NCBI GenBank assembly: GCA_965223035.1
Contig: OZ244980.1
Span: forward strand, 3,782,001-3,846,000
Length of the DNA: 64,000 nt
Source of the DNA: CAMDPA01 sp965223035
GTDB lineage: Bacteria > Pseudomonadota > Alphaproteobacteria > Rhizobiales > Hyphomicrobiaceae
Direction: 5' to 3'
Within the stretch, counting starts at the first letter, position 1; each line of letters begins with the position of its first letter. Both the position numbers and the translations under genes were made by a program. Positions 34,850 to 43,834 of the stretch are shown here, in pieces. The notes beneath the pieces were generated by a model, which had not been told where the DNA came from, did not search any database, and saw nothing but the letters and a program-made list of their open reading frames with translations.

Positions 34850-34974
34850 GACCACTGCCAGCCGACGTCCGTCGCCCGCCCGCACCAATCCTTGAGCTGA
34901 GCGCCAGGCGCCCGTTGGCGGTATCTTGCCAGGCGAGCCGGTGCCCATCGACCGTGCAAAAGTATGTGGCAGTG
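34850..34974 (-). other. Short stretch with possible alpha/beta-hydrolase gene remnant
   Basis: On the minus strand a frame reads CTVDGHRLAWQDTANGRLAL, reminiscent of the start of alpha/beta hydrolases, but it breaks off at once. The rest of the acyP upstream region shows no promoter or gene. Weak evidence only. Confidence 0.2.
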
Positions 34975-35087
34975 TGGGCCGGAACCCGCCCGCTCGCCCA
35001 CCCGGCAACCCCCTGGCACAAAGTCGTGAGTGGCCGGGTGGGGCAGCGGGCCGGCAAGGCCAATCCGCCCAGGCGGCAACGAGCTAG
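34975..35087 (-). repeat. Family B repeat, copy B7 (inverted)
   Basis: Hairpin arms GCCCGCTCGCCCACCCGG and CCGGGTGGGGCAGCGGGC, then CCGGCAAGGCCAATCCGCC, CAGGCGGC and CTAG at 35084. The CTAG is the minus-strand stop codon of the DapA-family gene. Confidence 0.75.
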
Positions 35088-36016
35088 GCCGGATCATCGA
35101 TCTCTAACACCAATCCATAGGCCCGCGCGAGATGCTCAACTGCGTCCTCCGCCGCGCCAGCCTCCAACGCTTCAAACGGTGGGCGCATCTCCGCCCAGAC
35201 CGGATCATCACGATAATGGGCGATGATCGCCTTCAACAGCGGGATCACCGGGTAACCCTCGACGGCCTTGCGCAATGCCGAGATCTTGGCCTGCTGAGCC
35301 TCCGCCGCGTCAACATCGTCGTGCCACGAATCAAACAGGGCTCGCATCGGGCCAGGATTGACGTTCGCAGTCGCCGATATGACACCCGCAGACCCACACC
35401 GAAGCCCGTTCAGCAAAAAGGCCTCCGAGCCTGGAAAGAATTCCAGGTCCGGATAGGTGGTAAGCACCGCTTCCATATTGGACCAATCGCCGGAGCTGTC
35501 TTTCATGCCGCGGATATTGGTTGGAAACTCTTTTTTCAGCCGACCGATCAACGGCAGCGTGAAGCCCACCTGCGCGACCGGCGGGATGTGATAAAGATAT
35601 ATCGCTAAGTCGTCCTCGCCGATCTCCTCGATGGTATTGGCGAAGTAGCGAAACAACCCCTCCTCGCTCGGGTTCTTGTAATAAAACGGCGGCAGCATCA
35701 GCACCCCGCCACAACCGGCCTCGGCGGCGTGCTCGGTCAAGATCACCGTATCGGTGATGGAGCACGTGCCGGTACCGGGCATCAGCGACGTCGGTTCAAT
35801 ACCCCCGTCGACCAAGGCCTCCAACAGCTCCATGCGCTCATCGAGCCCGAGCGAGTTGGCCTCGCTGGTGGTGCCGAACGGCGCCAACGCCGTACAGCCT
35901 TCCTCGAGCAGCCAATGGGCGTGGTCGACCAATCGATCCGGATCTGGCTCGCCATCCTCGCCGAATGGCGTCAGCACCGGTGCGATGACACCTGAGAACT
36001 TGCGCTCCTCGGTCAT
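35084..36016 (-). CDS. DapA/NAL-family aldolase or lyase
   Basis: A TIM-barrel class I aldolase-family protein of 310 residues. It has the Schiff-base lysine in IRGMKDSSGDWSN, the tyrosine in YLYHIPPV and the N-terminal GVIAPVLTPFGEDG with the carboxylate-binding loop FGTTSEANSLG. The usual DapA motif GTTGE is GTTSE here, and the overall pattern is closer to NAL-superfamily lyases than to lysine-pathway DapA; the substrate is unassigned. The start MTEERK has AAGGA seven to eight bases upstream. Its stop lies in the CTAG of repeat B7. Confidence 0.85.
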   Translation of the reverse strand: MTEERKFSGVIAPVLTPFGEDGEPDPDRLVDHAHWLLEEGCTALAPFGTTSEANSLGLDERMELLEALVDGGIEPTSLMPGTGTCSITDTVILTEHAAEAGCGGVLMLPPFYYKNPSEEGLFRYFANTIEEIGEDDLAIYLYHIPPVAQVGFTLPLIGRLKKEFPTNIRGMKDSSGDWSNMEAVLTTYPDLEFFPGSEAFLLNGLRCGSAGVISATANVNPGPMRALFDSWHDDVDAAEAQQAKISALRKAVEGYPVIPLLKAIIAHYRDDPVWAEMRPPFEALEAGAAEDAVEHLARAYGLVLEIDDPA

Positions 36017-36238
36017 GTTTGGTCCTTCGTATCCCAACTGATCAGTAGGTCAAGTCTAGCAGACCTACCCCATAATGCGCCGCTCTACCTTACGCCAGCT
36101 GCGCGGCCACCAAAACGGTTTCCTTCAGATTGGCCGATCGCCTCGCTGAGGCCGCCGCAGCACGCCGGCGGATTGCTGTGGAATTCGCTGCACTGCGTGG
36201 CCGAAAATGGCACCTGTAGCGTTTCAGAGTTAGCCGGA

Positions 36239-36356
36239 GCCATCCCGCTCCCCCGTCCGGTTCCTCCACTCGCCACCCACACCACCATGCCATCGGTGGC
36301 CAGTGGAGGAACCGGACGGGGAAGCGGGATGGCACGGCGATGCCGCCTTAGGCGGG
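36239..36356 (-). repeat. Family B repeat, copy B8 with a 39-bp inverted repeat
   Basis: Arms 36239-36277 and 36295-36333 pair at 37 of 39 positions around a 17-nt loop. Beyond the right arm come GGCACGGCGATGCCGCC and TTAGGCGGGCG, a variant of the short palindrome. The TTA there is the minus-strand TAA stop of the GST gene. Confidence 0.85.
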
Positions 36357-36998
36357 CGTGACGATCTCAGGCATCGGCAGATCAGGCTGCTTGACCGGAA
36401 CGTGATAGCCGCGCTGCACGGCCGGCCGCTCCGCAATGGTGCGATACCAGCGCACGACGTTGGTGAACTCCTTGATGTCGCCGATATGCCACTCAAAGCG
36501 AGAGACCCACGGCCAGGTCGCAATGTCGGCGATGGTATAGTGGTCACCGGCTAAAAACGCGCACTCGCCCAAGCGCTTGTCGAGCACGCCGTAAAGACGC
36601 TTGGTCTCGTTGGCATAACGCTCTTCAGCGTATGGCGCCTTGCCGCGATTGTATTTCAGAAAATGGTGGGCCTGTCCGAACATTGGTCCGATACCGCCCA
36701 TTTGCCACATCAACCATTCCATCGCCCGCCAGCGCGCCTCGCCGCTCGACGGCAACAGCTGGCCGGTCTTCTCCGCCAAGTATAGCAAGATGGCGCCGGA
36801 CTCGAAGATTGACAGGCCCGCATCGTGATCGACAATCGCGGGTATGCGGTTGTTGGGGCTGATCTTCAAGAACTCCGGCTTGAACTGATCGCCCTTGCTG
36901 ATGTCAATGGCGTGCGCGGCATAGTCAAGCCCGACCTCCTCCAACATGATCGAGGCCTTGCGGCCGTTTGGCGTGGACCAGGTGTAAAGATCGATCAT
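36348..36998 (-). CDS. Glutathione S-transferase (YfcG/Nu-like)
   Basis: A 216-residue two-domain GST, probably a glutathione-dependent disulfide reductase by analogy with Nu-class members. The start MIDLYTWSTPNGRKASIMLEE gives the family active-site motif TPNGRK. The thioredoxin-like domain continues with NRIPAIVD and the glutathione-binding ESGAILLYLAEK. The helical domain has LAGDHYTIADIATWPW, the N-capping box typical of GSTs. The stop codon lies within repeat B8. The promoter was not located. Confidence 0.93.
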   Translation of the reverse strand: MIDLYTWSTPNGRKASIMLEEVGLDYAAHAIDISKGDQFKPEFLKISPNNRIPAIVDHDAGLSIFESGAILLYLAEKTGQLLPSSGEARWRAMEWLMWQMGGIGPMFGQAHHFLKYNRGKAPYAEERYANETKRLYGVLDKRLGECAFLAGDHYTIADIATWPWVSRFEWHIGDIKEFTNVVRWYRTIAERPAVQRGYHVPVKQPDLPMPEIVTPA

Positions 36999-37163
36999 CG
37001 CATGCCTCGATTGCAACAGATTGCCGGTCCCGGTGTGAACCGCCGCCAACCTAAACGAAGCTGATTATCTCGCCAACCACTGCCGCTGGCCGAAATTGCC
37101 GCGCGCCGCGCCGCAGCTCGTGACGCGGGCTTGATCGCCGCTGTGGCCGGCAGCCCGCTCATC

Positions 37164-38429
37164 TCACTCGGCGGGCTGGACACCAACCGGCGTCGGAGCT
37201 CCGCCCTCGACGTCGGTGGATGCCGCAGGCGCTAACCCCTCCTGCGTCGGTGCCCGGCCCTCGATCGGTTGCGGTGGTCTGAGCCACGGCTGCGCCTTGA
37301 ACCAGGCCGTCACGCGGGCGATGGCGAACAAACAGGCAATGCCGGCCAAGTTGACCAACGCAACGGTCCAAACCGTGCGACCCAACAGATTGAGCGCCAC
37401 GCCGGCCAAGAACGACAGGAACAGTCCGGCCATGAAGATCGCCAGCGATTGTTGGCCCAACCGGCGGAACACCTCGACCACCGGCCCTTTCAACCGATGG
37501 CCGTTGGCTCCGACGGCGACATAGGCGAGATAGGCCAGCGACAGGAAATGGATGTAGCGAAACAGCCCGAAATGGTTCTTGTCGATCACCGGATAAAGGC
37601 TCTTACGGATCGCCGTAAGGGTCGCCGAGTGCTCCAGCAGTGGTTGCCAAGCGAGCGGGACCGTCAGCACGATGACGGCGACGGCGGACCAGATCAGGCG
37701 CTGGTCAACCGCTGGCGCAGGCAGCCAGCCCGACATCAGCGCAAATCCGGTGAAGAACACCAGCTGCCAGCCGAACGGATTGAAATACCACGTCTTATCT
37801 CCCCACGGCTCGGCCGGCAGGTCGGTTAGTCCGAACAGCGTGAACAGCCAGAGGAGGACGACGAAGCCCACCGCATAAAGCGGTGATAACCGATGCAAGC
37901 CGACCACGATCGGGAGCAGGCACAGGATCACCAGATACATCGGCAAGATGTCGAAATAGTTCGGCACATACTGCAACGTCAACAGACCGACCACGGCTTC
38001 CTTGGCGTGCGGCCCAAACAGCGCATCGAGGTTAATTCCCTTGACGTAGGCATCGCCGGTGCCGAGCACCCAGTCGACCACCACCATGCTGGCGGTGACC
38101 ACCAAAAACACGCCGATGTGGGACCAATAGACCTGCCAGCAGCGGAACATGACCCGTCCCGTGCCAAGCAGAAAGCCGCGATAGCGGTAGATCGCTCCGA
38201 ACGCGATGGCCGAGGCCATACCGGAGCAAAAAACAAAGATCTCGGTCGCATCGGAAAACCCGAAACGGGCCGGAATCCACTGCGCCCAAGGGTTAATGGG
38301 GACGTGCGCGATAAAAATGATGACCAGGCACAGGCCGCGGAAAAAATCGAGCCGCACATCGCGCGGCTTAGTGTTTTTCGCCGGCGGTTCAGCGGGGGCC
38401 CGCTCGGCCGTGCGCGCGATATCCGTCAC
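37164..38429 (-). CDS. OpgC-domain integral membrane protein
   Basis: A 421-residue polytopic protein. In other bacteria OpgC is a membrane acyltransferase-like protein that succinylates periplasmic glucans. The N-terminal signature RDVRLDFFRGLCLVIIFIAH is characteristic, followed by about ten hydrophobic segments, with YFDILPMYLVILCLLP and DKNHFGLFRYIHFLSLAYL as further family blocks. The C-terminal 40 residues are Pro/Gly/Ala-rich and probably cytosolic. No opgG/opgH glucan synthesis gene is nearby, so the substrate in this organism is inferred only from the family. Confidence 0.88.
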   Translation of the reverse strand: MTDIARTAERAPAEPPAKNTKPRDVRLDFFRGLCLVIIFIAHVPINPWAQWIPARFGFSDATEIFVFCSGMASAIAFGAIYRYRGFLLGTGRVMFRCWQVYWSHIGVFLVVTASMVVVDWVLGTGDAYVKGINLDALFGPHAKEAVVGLLTLQYVPNYFDILPMYLVILCLLPIVVGLHRLSPLYAVGFVVLLWLFTLFGLTDLPAEPWGDKTWYFNPFGWQLVFFTGFALMSGWLPAPAVDQRLIWSAVAVIVLTVPLAWQPLLEHSATLTAIRKSLYPVIDKNHFGLFRYIHFLSLAYLAYVAVGANGHRLKGPVVEVFRRLGQQSLAIFMAGLFLSFLAGVALNLLGRTVWTVALVNLAGIACLFAIARVTAWFKAQPWLRPPQPIEGRAPTQEGLAPAASTDVEGGAPTPVGVQPAE

Positions 38430-38497
38430 CGCTCACCTATCCCTTCAACCGTGGGCCACCAGTTTCAGCCGTTGCTGGTCGGCGCGACGGACAAACC

Positions 38498-38896
38498 CTA
38501 TCCCGCCCTGCTCCCCGTCTTTTGCATGCCGGCGGCGTCGTTAATGTGGAGCCTTGCCTCGCGGATCGACCAAGCGTCGGGTTCGGTCTTGACCAGATCT
38601 CCTTGTGCAACGCCGTAGGCCCAATAACCGCAGCATGGTGGCAAATATTGGTCAGAAGCCTGCTAAAATCGCCGCTTGTCAACGGCGCAAGCAAACAGCC
38701 GACGCACACCGCCGTAGTCGACGGCGAAACCGGCCCGCTCACGCCGTGGCGCGCTATCGACGAAATGGGCGACTGGATCATAGCCCTTGATCGCCGCGCC
38801 GGACGGGCTGTCAAGCGTGTTGAAGCGCCCCTGCCCGCATGGTTCGGTCACCGCGCCTGCCGCACCGGCAACGAGGGCGCGTCGAGACAAGCGCAT
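38498..38896 (-). pseudogene. YHS-domain protein, interrupted by one in-frame TAG
   Basis: The frame opens with a Tat-like signal (MRLSRRALVAGAAGAV) and the YHS start AAIKGYDPVAHFVDS. After DKRRF comes TAG (38663-38665). The same frame then continues without a shift as QASDQYLPPCCGYWAYGVAQ and KTEPDAWSIREARLHIND to TAG at 38498, which is the expected second half of the YHS domain (YCAYGVAQG and PDAW blocks in relatives). So one point mutation splits an otherwise complete 132-codon gene. Possibilities are a recent pseudogene, a sequencing error or amber readthrough. YHS domains are linked to metal binding. Confidence 0.75.
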
Positions 38897-38983
38897 GGTG
38901 GTTTGATCTCCTCGCTCGCGAATTCACGCAGTCAGCGGATCGAACTGCCTGGATCAACTGCGGCGGTCCGCCCACCTGCGACC

Positions 38984-40360
38984 TCATCGGCTCGGACCTG
39001 CCGCTGGCGCCGGCGTCATGCGCTTACCGCCCGCGACCAACTTTTTCACCATACGCCGGTCCAACATCGCGTGGAAGCGATCAAATGAGCGCTGCTGAAG
39101 CCGCAGACCAGAGAGTGCACAGATCGATGCAGAGTCTCCGGTGTTGACGGCCAAGGCCAACAACTCGCGTAAGAACACATCGCGCTGCGCGTTGCTGCCG
39201 CCCAGCGCCGGCAGCAGGCCGGCCAGCCGGTCAAAATCTTGGCGCACCACGCCGCGCATGGATGTCGACACGATGATCTCGGCCAGCGGCACACCGACGC
39301 GCTCACACAGGATCGCTTGCTCGCAATCCCCGCGCTGCGCCGATGCCCGCATGGCGGCGATCAGTTCGCCCGCTGCGGCGAAATCGCCGGTCGCAACCAA
39401 CGCCAGCAGGTAGTGAAGCGAGCCCAAGACATAGGTCGCATCCGTTCGCCGATCCAAGGCGATCTGCCGCAAATGCTCCCACCGGCTGCCCACGTCGCAG
39501 TGCTCCTGCTCGAGCCGCCACAGGATCGATACGGCGTTCATCATGTCCCGGAAATCGCTCGATGGCGTCGGCTCGATGTGTGCGTCATAAAGGGCCAATA
39601 CACTTTCCACATCACCCTCGGCCAGCCGAAACAACGCGAGATGCCAGGCCAAATGCAGCCCGAACCCGACCCGGCCGCTCCACAACGGCTGCGCGCCTTC
39701 CAACCACTGCGTGCCGTCCCGCGTGCGACCGCGCATTTCCATCACGTGCGCCACCGCATGCAGTCCCCACACATCGCCTGGTTCGATGGCGACCGCCTGC
39801 CGGCCGGTGATTTCAGCTTCGGCGTGGTGTCCCGTCTCCTCCAGGGCGAAGGCGTGGCAACCGAGTAGAAAGCCATAACCGGGATGCTCGGCCGGCATCG
39901 AGGGCAACACCCGCGATGTTGTCGCCAGCATGCGCTCGGCTCCGCCGGTCATGAAGCGCAAGGCATGTGACAACTTGGCGGCCAGAAAGTGAGTCGGCAC
40001 CGCTTCAAGATGTCGCTCCAGAATGGCCGCCGCTCGCTTAAACTGACCTGCAGCGGTCCAGGTCAGCGCCTGCGCCAGCGCGCGCTCGCATCGGGTTGCC
40101 GATGCCAAGGCGGCAACGCGAGCGGTGGTTTGAGCCGCCATCCGACCGGCTTCCACAAGCCCGGCCTGGCGCCCCAGCAAGGCATGGCCAAAGCCGCGTA
40201 GGGCGAGCGCCGAGACCAAACCGGGGTCCCGTGTGGCAGCGGCATCAAGGCTCGGAAAGACCGGCTGATGGGTTGCGAAATTGACAACGGCCTGCTCGAA
40301 CTGGCGCACGGCGCATGGGTCGGCCGACGAATGTTGCCCGCCATACCTGTCAGTCATCAT
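38984..40360 (-). CDS. TTC38-like tetratricopeptide repeat protein
   Basis: About 458 residues resembling the TTC38 family, whose function is unknown. Characteristic blocks are FLLGCHAFALEETGHHAEAE, AVAIEPGDVWGLHAVAHVME and WHLALFRLAEGDVESVLALYD, with helical TPR-like repeats throughout. No signal peptide, so cytosolic. The start is one of two adjacent ATGs (40360 or 40357); the ribosome site is weak. It is downstream of, but separated from, the Lrp-type regulator and on the same strand; no clear functional link. Confidence 0.85.
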   Translation of the reverse strand: MMTDRYGGQHSSADPCAVRQFEQAVVNFATHQPVFPSLDAAATRDPGLVSALALRGFGHALLGRQAGLVEAGRMAAQTTARVAALASATRCERALAQALTWTAAGQFKRAAAILERHLEAVPTHFLAAKLSHALRFMTGGAERMLATTSRVLPSMPAEHPGYGFLLGCHAFALEETGHHAEAEITGRQAVAIEPGDVWGLHAVAHVMEMRGRTRDGTQWLEGAQPLWSGRVGFGLHLAWHLALFRLAEGDVESVLALYDAHIEPTPSSDFRDMMNAVSILWRLEQEHCDVGSRWEHLRQIALDRRTDATYVLGSLHYLLALVATGDFAAAGELIAAMRASAQRGDCEQAILCERVGVPLAEIIVSTSMRGVVRQDFDRLAGLLPALGGSNAQRDVFLRELLALAVNTGDSASICALSGLRLQQRSFDRFHAMLDRRMVKKLVAGGKRMTPAPAAGPSR

Positions 40361-40578
40361 CGGTCTGATCCGCGCCCGTTGCCCATTGTGATTCCGGTAT
40401 CGTCGAAAGCAGGCAATTTTCCGAGTCACGGCTTATCAAGAGAATGTGAGCGCGGCGCATTGAAGACGCCGCGAACGGACACCCTGCGATTATGGTCAAA
40501 GGGAGAACTGCGATCCGAACCGGTTAAGCCGGCGCGGTGCCCGGCGATGGGGCGCACCCACCGACAACGTCGACCAGG

Positions 40579-41079
40579 TCATTCTGGGCCGGCGCGATCC
40601 TTTTCGCTGCGCACGGGCTTGACGAATTTGAGCGGCAAGGCGGTCGTGAATTTGATCTGTTCCATCGCAAAGGCCGAGGACACCTTGGCGATTTCGATTC
40701 GGCTGATCAGCTGTTTGTAGAACCGATCGTAGGCGGCGATGTCGGGCACCACGACCCGCAACAAATAGTCGACTTCTCCCGACATCCGATAGAATTCCAC
40801 GACCTCTGGAAAATCGACCACCGCGGCATGGAACCGCTCAAGCCAATCGTGGGCATGCTTGTCGGTCTTGATCGAGACAAAAACGGTCACGCCGACATTG
40901 ATCTGGGCGGGATCGAGCAGCGCGATGCGGCGCTGAATAACCCCAGCTTCCTCCAACTTCTGGATCCGCCGCCAGCATGGGGTGGTCGACAGCCCGACCT
41001 CCTTGCCAATCTCGGCAACCGGTCGCGTCGCGTCCTGTTGCAGCACGTTGAGGATCTTAATGTCCATCTCGTCCAACAT
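40579..41079 (-). CDS. Lrp/AsnC family transcriptional regulator
   Basis: A 166-residue DNA-binding regulator responding to amino acids. The N-terminal helix-turn-helix is MDIKILNVLQQDATRPVAEI through VGLSTTPCWRRIQKLEEAGV, and the C-terminal RAM effector domain begins IALLDPAQINVGVTVFVSI and has VVEFYRMSGEVDYLLRVVV. GGGGAGG lies about six bases before the ATG. Its targets are not evident; neither neighbour is an obvious amino-acid gene. The last 20 residues are an extra basic tail. Confidence 0.95.
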   Translation of the reverse strand: MLDEMDIKILNVLQQDATRPVAEIGKEVGLSTTPCWRRIQKLEEAGVIQRRIALLDPAQINVGVTVFVSIKTDKHAHDWLERFHAAVVDFPEVVEFYRMSGEVDYLLRVVVPDIAAYDRFYKQLISRIEIAKVSSAFAMEQIKFTTALPLKFVKPVRSEKDRAGPE

Positions 41080-41268
41080 GGCGATCCTCCCCGTGAAAAA
41101 ATTGTCCCCGAATTCCCGCCTGAAGCTATATTTTTTTTACATCATTGAGGAGATCGAAAGCAACAAGGCAAATATTTCGGTCGCTCGCCACCCTCCGCCC
41201 CAGATCGCCGCAGTCGGTGCTGGCATCAGCACGTCCGGCAGGCCTCCCGGATCAATCGTTTGCCGCCG

Positions 41269-41422
41269 CTAGATCATCGCGCCTTAAATCGGAACCGCAA
41301 CGCCGATTCCAATTGCGCCGGTTCCGATTTAAGGCGCAAAGATGATCGCTCTTAAAGTGGTGAGCAACGTTCTGCCTTTAATCGGGATCGTTCCGATTCC
41401 GATTAAAGGCAGGTTGCTCTAG
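41269..41422 (+). repeat. Family A twin-hairpin repeat, copy A4 (complete, 154 bp)
   Basis: The best reference copy. CTAGATCATC, then 18-bp perfectly paired arms GCGCCTTAAATCGGAACC, then GATGATC, the spacer GCTCTTAAAGTGGT and hairpin 2 ending GGCAGGTTGCTCTAG. The adjacent minus-strand UDG-like gene reads through its right CTAG into hairpin 2. Confidence 0.95.
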
Positions 41423-42034
41423 CACACGGGCCACCTCGCGTTGCAGCACGGGCAACAGCTCCGCCTCGAACCAAGGATTGTTTTTGATCCAGGCGTTGTT
41501 GCGCCAAGACGGGTGTGGCAGCGGCAGCCATGTGATCGGTCCCGCACTCTCAAGATGTTGCCGCCAGTCGGCCACTGTGGCGGTAAGACGCGCCTGGCGC
41601 TGAGCGGGCAAGTGCCAGCGCTGCGCATAGCTGCCGATCAGCAAGGCCAGCTGTAGGCGCGGCATCATGGCGAGGATGCGCTCGCGCCAGGCCGGTGCAC
41701 ACTCGCGTCGGGGCGGTAGATCCGCGCCTTTGGCGTTTTGGCCGGGAAAGCAGAACCCCATCGGCACGATGGCGACGGTGTGCTCGTCATAAAAGGTCGC
41801 GCGATCAATGCCCATCCAAGCGCGCAGTCGATCGCCGGACGGATCGAGGAAGGGAACGCCGCTGGCGTGAACGCGGCTGCCCGGGGCCTGCCCATAAATT
41901 GCCAGCCTCGCCGTCGAAGAGGCGCGTACCACCGGTCGCGGCTCGTGCGGCAGCGGACGGCCGGCCGGATGGGTAACGCACAGCCGGCAGGCGCGGACGT
42001 CGCGGAGCAGGTTGGCGAGTTGATCCGTTAGCAT
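41378..42034 (-). CDS. Uracil-DNA glycosylase family protein with a repeat-derived C-terminal tail
   Basis: A 218-residue protein of the uracil-DNA glycosylase-like superfamily. Family features are CRLCVTHPAGRPL near the N-terminus, ARLAIYGQAPGSRVHASGVPFLDPSGDRLR (motif 1 region, GQAPG), VAIVPMGFCFPG, LLIGSYAQRWHL and the C-terminal WLPLPHPSWRNN carrying the motif 2 histidine. The first domain has too few cysteines for the usual [4Fe-4S] cluster of families 4 and 5. The final residues LEQPAFNRNRNDPD are encoded by repeat A4, so insertion of the element removed the original stop. Base-excision function is inferred. Confidence 0.85.
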   Translation of the reverse strand: MLTDQLANLLRDVRACRLCVTHPAGRPLPHEPRPVVRASSTARLAIYGQAPGSRVHASGVPFLDPSGDRLRAWMGIDRATFYDEHTVAIVPMGFCFPGQNAKGADLPPRRECAPAWRERILAMMPRLQLALLIGSYAQRWHLPAQRQARLTATVADWRQHLESAGPITWLPLPHPSWRNNAWIKNNPWFEAELLPVLQREVARVLEQPAFNRNRNDPD

Positions 42035-42197
42035 GGTTGGCCCATTCCCGGCTCAAGCGACCCGAGGCCGGCACTTCCGTCGCAGTTGGCGGGATCCTGC
42101 TGGTGTTGTGCGTGGCCGGGCGCGCCAACACTCCAGCCTTGGTTGGCGATACGCGACCGGTCGTTCAAATCAGCTGTCGTCAAGCAATCAAGGCCCA

Positions 42198-42941
42198 CTA
42201 AAGCTCGAGCACAAGCCCGTCACTGGCGATGTTCAAATCCGTCGTAGCGATCTGCTCGGACTGCGCCAGCATGTGACCCGCCATGTGCGTCAGCAAAATG
42301 CGCCGGGCCCCGAACCGGGGCAGCTGTCGGCTCAATGTGCGCCAGTTCATATGATAACGGGTCTCACCTTCGAACCCGTAGCATTCGCATATGAAAAGAT
42401 CCGCGCCGCGGCCGCAGTCCACCAGCGACTCGACCCATTCAGTATCGCCCGAAAAGGCGATGATCTTCCCCCCGATCTCAAATCTTAAGGCGTAGGAGGG
42501 CGCGCCAGAGGGATGGCACACCTGCGTTGGCGTCACGGCGATCTCATCAAACTGGTCGCGACGGTCCGCCTGCAACTCGGCAAACGTCAACTCGAACCCC
42601 AGCGGCCGCTCGATGGCACCTGGAAACAAGGCCTCGCTGGCCAGCTCGAAGCGGCGTTGGATGTCGGGTGGCCCGATGATCCGCAGCGGCCCAGTGCGCT
42701 TGGTGACGTGCTGAGCGTGCAACATCCACCACACCAGTCCGCCGAAATGATCGCCGTGCAGATGGGAAATGAAAATCGTGTCGACAGCGTTCGCGTCGAG
42801 ACCACAGCGCTCAAGACCGATCAATGTGGTGGTGCCACAATCGATCAAAAAATTGCGCGCCTGTCCCGCCACGTGAAACGAGGTTTGCAGCCGGCCGCCA
42901 GATCCGAAGGCGTCTCCACAACCCAGCACCGTAAGTTTCAT
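42198..42941 (-). CDS. Metallo-beta-lactamase-fold hydrolase (RNase Z-like)
   Basis: A 247-residue MBL protein with the zinc-binding motif HLHGDHFGG near residue 60. N-terminal KLTVLGCGDAFGSGGRLQTS is typical of the RNase Z/ElaC-related group. Later ligands are ISYALRFEIGGKIIAFSGDTEW (aspartate) and the final LLTHMAGHM (histidine). It lacks the exosite expected of true tRNase Z, and many such proteins cleave cyclic nucleotides or small esters, so the substrate is open. Monocistronic as far as can be seen. Confidence 0.9.
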   Translation of the reverse strand: MKLTVLGCGDAFGSGGRLQTSFHVAGQARNFLIDCGTTTLIGLERCGLDANAVDTIFISHLHGDHFGGLVWWMLHAQHVTKRTGPLRIIGPPDIQRRFELASEALFPGAIERPLGFELTFAELQADRRDQFDEIAVTPTQVCHPSGAPSYALRFEIGGKIIAFSGDTEWVESLVDCGRGADLFICECYGFEGETRYHMNWRTLSRQLPRFGARRILLTHMAGHMLAQSEQIATTDLNIASDGLVLEL

Positions 42942-43096
42942 TGATCCGTGTTCTCGCCCCTGGCCAAGCTTTTCGTGCCTCTCGGGCGTCGCCTGGTTAC
43001 AACCTCAACAGTTACCCCGATCAACTATCACAAGCTGTCACCTGGGGAACAGACAACACAAGGATCGATGCCCGCACCAGGATCAACTGAGCACCC

Positions 43097-43708
43097 TCAG
43101 GCCCTCGCACTCGACCTTGCGTTAACATGCTCATACCAGCGTTGCAGCCCGAAAAGTTCGGTCGGACGCTCGAGCTTGGCCGGTTTCATGAAATCGATGC
43201 CGACCAATAGCGTGATATCGGCGATTGAAAAGGTGTCACCTGCCAGAAACTCTTGCGCCTGCAAGTGCTGGTCGATCAACCGCAGCGATTGCAATGCCCG
43301 CTCCCGATTGACCTCACCCCAAGCCGCCACTTGAGGAACTTCAAGAGCGGCCATCGCCGGATGCAGATGCCGGAAGGTGTAGGCAACGGCGGCAAACAGG
43401 CCAAGCTCAACACGACGGTTCCACATCTCGACCACGGCCTGTCCCAAGGCACCGCTGCCAAACAGCGTTGGTTCGGGCTGAAGCCCTTCAAAGTAGCGAC
43501 AGATTGCAACGCTTTCGCAAATCACGGTGCCGTCGTCGAGCACCAAACTCGGCACCTGACTGAACCGGTTAATTTGGGTGTATGCCGGCTTTTTGTGATC
43601 CAGCTGCATCAGATCAATTTGCTCGTAGGTGACATCAATCCCCTTCTCGGCGAGGAAAATGCGGACCCTGCGAGGATTGGGAGCGCGCCTTTGCTCGATG
43701 ATTTTCAA
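43097..43708 (-). CDS. Glutathione S-transferase
   Basis: A second GST, 203 residues. A TTG start is proposed because GAGGAG lies eight bases upstream and translation from it gives the normal GST N-terminus KIIEQRRAPNPRRVRIFLAE; longer ATG starts add unrelated sequence. The glutathione site has QVPSLVLDDGTVICESVAI, and the helical domain has LAGDTFSIADITLLVGIDF. It differs from the first GST and is closer to the plant-like/zeta-like bacterial group. Substrate unknown. Confidence 0.9.
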   Translation of the reverse strand: MKIIEQRRAPNPRRVRIFLAEKGIDVTYEQIDLMQLDHKKPAYTQINRFSQVPSLVLDDGTVICESVAICRYFEGLQPEPTLFGSGALGQAVVEMWNRRVELGLFAAVAYTFRHLHPAMAALEVPQVAAWGEVNRERALQSLRLIDQHLQAQEFLAGDTFSIADITLLVGIDFMKPAKLERPTELFGLQRWYEHVNARSSARA

Positions 43709-43834
43709 AGCTGATCTCCTCGTCCAGAATTCAGTTGAGTTCACCTCGATCCCAGCCAATCGGCTTGCTGCCCTGCCATCCAGGACCACGGCGGATCGGG
43801 TCGCCGACCGGCCCTGTCGGCGAAGCATCGACCC

